The translations under genes and the position numbers were made by a program. The notes below the pieces were generated by a model that worked only from the letters and a program-made list of their open reading frames with translations, was not told the origin of the DNA and searched no databases. This document shows positions 43,996 through 46,025 of a stretch of 46,025 nt of DNA, piece after piece. Numbering within the stretch: the stretch's first letter is position 1; each line of letters starts with the position of its first letter. This DNA comes from Candidatus Velthaea versatilis (GTDB lineage Bacteria > Vulcanimicrobiota > Vulcanimicrobiia > Vulcanimicrobiales > Vulcanimicrobiaceae): the NCBI GenBank assembly GCA_003134035.1, contig PLAE01000236.1, positions 1 to 46,025 of the forward strand, written 5' to 3'.

Positions 43996-46025
43996 ATCCG
44001 CGCGTTGACTTGAATCGAGAGCAGCCGCGGCTGTAAGCCAAAGAGCTCGTCCTGGGTCATTGCGCCGATGCCCACCACTTGACCGATCGCGGAGGCATCA
44101 CCAGTGTACTGACGATTCGTCGGGGCGGCCAACTGTTCGCCGAAGTAGCCGTAGCTCTGTGCGTTCTGGTTGAATAGGTTGTAGGCGCTGAACGTCAGCG
44201 ACAAATTCCGGCCGATCGATTTCGAGAGGAAGCCGTTGTAGTACGTGTATGCCGGCCGGTTTAAGGTGTTGTTGTTGCCGATGTAGTAGAGCTGAAGCTG
44301 GGCCTCGTAACCGCGCAGCCCCGCGTAGTCCGCACCGACGTTGAACTTGTGCAGCGGGATGCTGTAGATTTGGCCGCCGTCAAGGATCCACGGGTTGTTG
44401 ATGAGCACGTTGGCCGGTTCGCCGAATTGTTGCGAGGACTGGATGTCGTAGCTGAAGTCGACGCGGATCCACGGCGCAAGGCGGATACGGCCAGCCGCCT
44501 CGATCCCGCGGTACAGCGCGGACTGGGCGTTGAAATAGCCCGACAATCCGAGCCGCGGCGAGATATCGGCAGCCGTGAACGCGGTTCCGCACGCCGTATT
44601 GATTTTGGTGGCGTATGCGCCCAAGGCCCCGGCGATATTGGGGTTGGCGAGCGCGATCGGCGTGATCGGAAACGCTCCCGCGAAAATCTGGTCTTTCACG
44701 CTCGAAAGGTAGGCCACGACATTGACCGATGTATCGGACCAGAAGCGGTGACCGTACGCAGCCTCGAGATCCGACGACCGTTCCGGCTTCAGAGCCGGAT
44801 TGCCGCCCGACGCGACGACGTTGGGCACGACGGGATTGCAGGACGCATTCAAGCTATTGGGATTCGAGAATTTCGAGAGCAGGGCCCCATCAACGGTAGT
44901 GATCGACGGATCGCCATCGGCTTGCCCCGCCGTGAGCCGGACGACGTCGTGTGCCGTCGGCTTCAGGACGAGCGAAACGCGCGGATCGAGCGTTGTGTGT
45001 TGCGTGACGCTGCTGCGCCGGTCCCAAACGTTGAGGAACGTCGAGATCCGGTCGGTGAACGTGTAGTTGTCGCGCAGGAAGAAGCTGTAGTCCCCCTCGC
45101 CCAGCGTCGCCTGCGGCGTAAACGACACGGTGTTCGTCTTCGAGTCGTACGCGCGGTTGTCGCCCGACGTCTGCTGGTGTTCGACGAAGTAGCCGAAGCC
45201 GACGTCGTTCTTTTCCGTTGCGATGTCATCCGTGGCCAGAAAGCCGTGAGTGAGGTAATTGTCTTGATATGTCCCCGTACCGGTTAAGAACGTGCCGGTC
45301 GGGTCGAGGCCCGCTGCCGCATCCGAGTTTTTATGGAAGTTGTAATAATCGCTGAAGGCGCTGAACGACAGGGCATTGAGTCCGATTTGCGAGGTCACGC
45401 GCCCAGCGAAGTCCTGCAGACTCGTGCCGCGGTTGCGGTCCTCGCCGCCGCCGTCGGGACCGGATGTCGCCGCGGCGAGTTGCTGCGCGGTCAAGCACGC
45501 GTTCGGGTTGGCGTTGGTGACGGCCAGGTAGCCACCCGGGCAATTCGTTGGAGTACTCTGAATCGCTGCTAGACGCGTCTGGTACGGGTAATAGTCATTG
45601 TCGCCGTTCCCGGTACTGTCGGCGTGCGTATTGCTGTCGTACGCGGTCAACGTCAGCGCCGTGGACGGCGTGAAATTATAGCGCAGCTTCGCGAGATCGT
45701 TGAGCACCTTGAAATTGCCGCTGACCGAGTAGGTGTTCAGCGCGGTATTGCAACTCGTGATGTCGGGCTGAGTGCCGCTTCCAAGACACGTACCGTTGTT
45801 GTTGAGGTTCGCATTATTGTTCGGGCGAAAGCTTTGGAACACCAGACCCGGCGCCAGCGGGCCGTACGTGCCCTGCACGTCGTGGCCAAACGAGTAACCG
45901 AACCGGCCGATCGAACCGGTCGTCTTCACCAGCGTCTCCGCCGTCCCGTCGTTGCCGAACGACTGGAGTACCGCACCGTGCGAGCGCGAGGTCGCCGAAA
46001 GCGTCTGGAGATCGATGGTCCCGCC
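43992..46025 (-). CDS. TonB-dependent outer-membrane receptor, C-terminal part
   Basis: At least 677 residues; the frame stays open to the right edge, so the signal peptide, TonB box and most of the plug lie outside. The visible start GGTIDLQT is the usual end of the plug domain. The rest is a beta-barrel rich in aromatic strand ends and long polar loops (TLTAYDSNTH, YSFFLRDNYTFTDRISTFLNVWDRR, NPALKPERSSDLEAAYGHRFW, IRVDFSYDIQ, YEAQLQLYYIGNN, LSLTFSAYNLFNQNAQ), ending LLSIQVNARI. NPALKPERS is a conserved receptor motif. It imports a bulky ligand (siderophore, vitamin or sugar) using TonB energy; the ligand is unknown. It is strong evidence for a diderm organism. Confidence 0.93.
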   Translation of the reverse strand, partial: GGTIDLQTLSATSRSHGAVLQSFGNDGTAETLVKTTGSIGRFGYSFGHDVQGTYGPLAPGLVFQSFRPNNNANLNNNGTCLGSGTQPDITSCNTALNTYSVSGNFKVLNDLAKLRYNFTPSTALTLTAYDSNTHADSTGNGDNDYYPYQTRLAAIQSTPTNCPGGYLAVTNANPNACLTAQQLAAATSGPDGGGEDRNRGTSLQDFAGRVTSQIGLNALSFSAFSDYYNFHKNSDAAAGLDPTGTFLTGTGTYQDNYLTHGFLATDDIATEKNDVGFGYFVEHQQTSGDNRAYDSKTNTVSFTPQATLGEGDYSFFLRDNYTFTDRISTFLNVWDRRSSVTQHTTLDPRVSLVLKPTAHDVVRLTAGQADGDPSITTVDGALLSKFSNPNSLNASCNPVVPNVVASGGNPALKPERSSDLEAAYGHRFWSDTSVNVVAYLSSVKDQIFAGAFPITPIALANPNIAGALGAYATKINTACGTAFTAADISPRLGLSGYFNAQSALYRGIEAAGRIRLAPWIRVDFSYDIQSSQQFGEPANVLINNPWILDGGQIYSIPLHKFNVGADYAGLRGYEAQLQLYYIGNNNTLNRPAYTYYNGFLSKSIGRNLSLTFSAYNLFNQNAQSYGYFGEQLAAPTNRQYTGDASAIGQVVGIGAMTQDELFGLQPRLLSIQVNARI

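Overview
The window is a 46 kb piece of high-GC, gene-dense bacterial chromosome with about 37 protein genes, two of them cut by the window ends. A TonB-dependent receptor, an RND pump fused to a TolC-like outer-membrane factor and several secreted enzymes show a two-membrane (diderm) envelope. The gene mix (HiPIP, DUF2252, DUF3810, TonB receptor, frequent GTG/TTG starts) would fit an uncultured lineage such as Eremiobacterota/WPS-2, but that placement is an impression; no rRNA or other marker here tests it. I see no tRNA, rRNA, CRISPR array, transposase, phage gene or integration site, so this looks like ordinary core and niche chromosome.

Layout, left to right. 1-3.2 kb: 3' part of clpB, a small high-potential iron-sulfur protein, and an epoxide-hydrolase-like alpha/beta hydrolase. 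3.5-6.3 kb: glgC-glgA, the glycogen pair. 6.8-8.0 kb: two convergent hypothetical genes. 8.1-11.8 kb (minus strand): typA, then a coupled operon of membrane protein, winged-helix regulator and undecaprenyl diphosphate synthase, with a palindrome in its leader. 11.9-16.1 kb: SF2 helicase, DUF2252 protein, a tiny charged protein and an amidohydrolase. 16.1-19.4 kb (minus): ECF sigma factor, RskA-type anti-sigma factor, GNAT acetyltransferase and a DUF3810 membrane metalloprotease, packed as one operon. 19.5-23.4 kb: small membrane protein plus sirtuin, Na+/H+ antiporter, a degenerate class III cyclase and a hypothetical protein.

23.4-33.1 kb is a carbohydrate region. A minus-strand ABC importer operon (binding protein, two permeases, ATPase) lies back to back with a plus-strand run of MFS transporter, GH20-type hexosaminidase and a multi-TM transporter carrying a C-terminal PDZ-like domain. 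This suggests secretion of a glycosidase and uptake of the sugars it releases. 33.3-36.2 kb: a hypothetical protein, a secreted histidine acid phosphatase and a beta-propeller protein, the latter two separated by a control region with a palindrome and a 17-bp tandem repeat.

36.2-46 kb is an envelope/efflux region: a two-gene minus-strand efflux operon (RND permease fused in frame to a TolC-like factor, then a HlyD adaptor), divergent by 29 bp from an OmpR-type regulator and its histidine kinase, and finally a TonB-dependent receptor running off the right edge. The most unusual items are the RND-TolC single chain with an internal signal-peptide-like segment, the transporter-PDZ fusion, the sigma/anti-sigma/GNAT/DUF3810 operon and the cyclase that has lost several catalytic residues.
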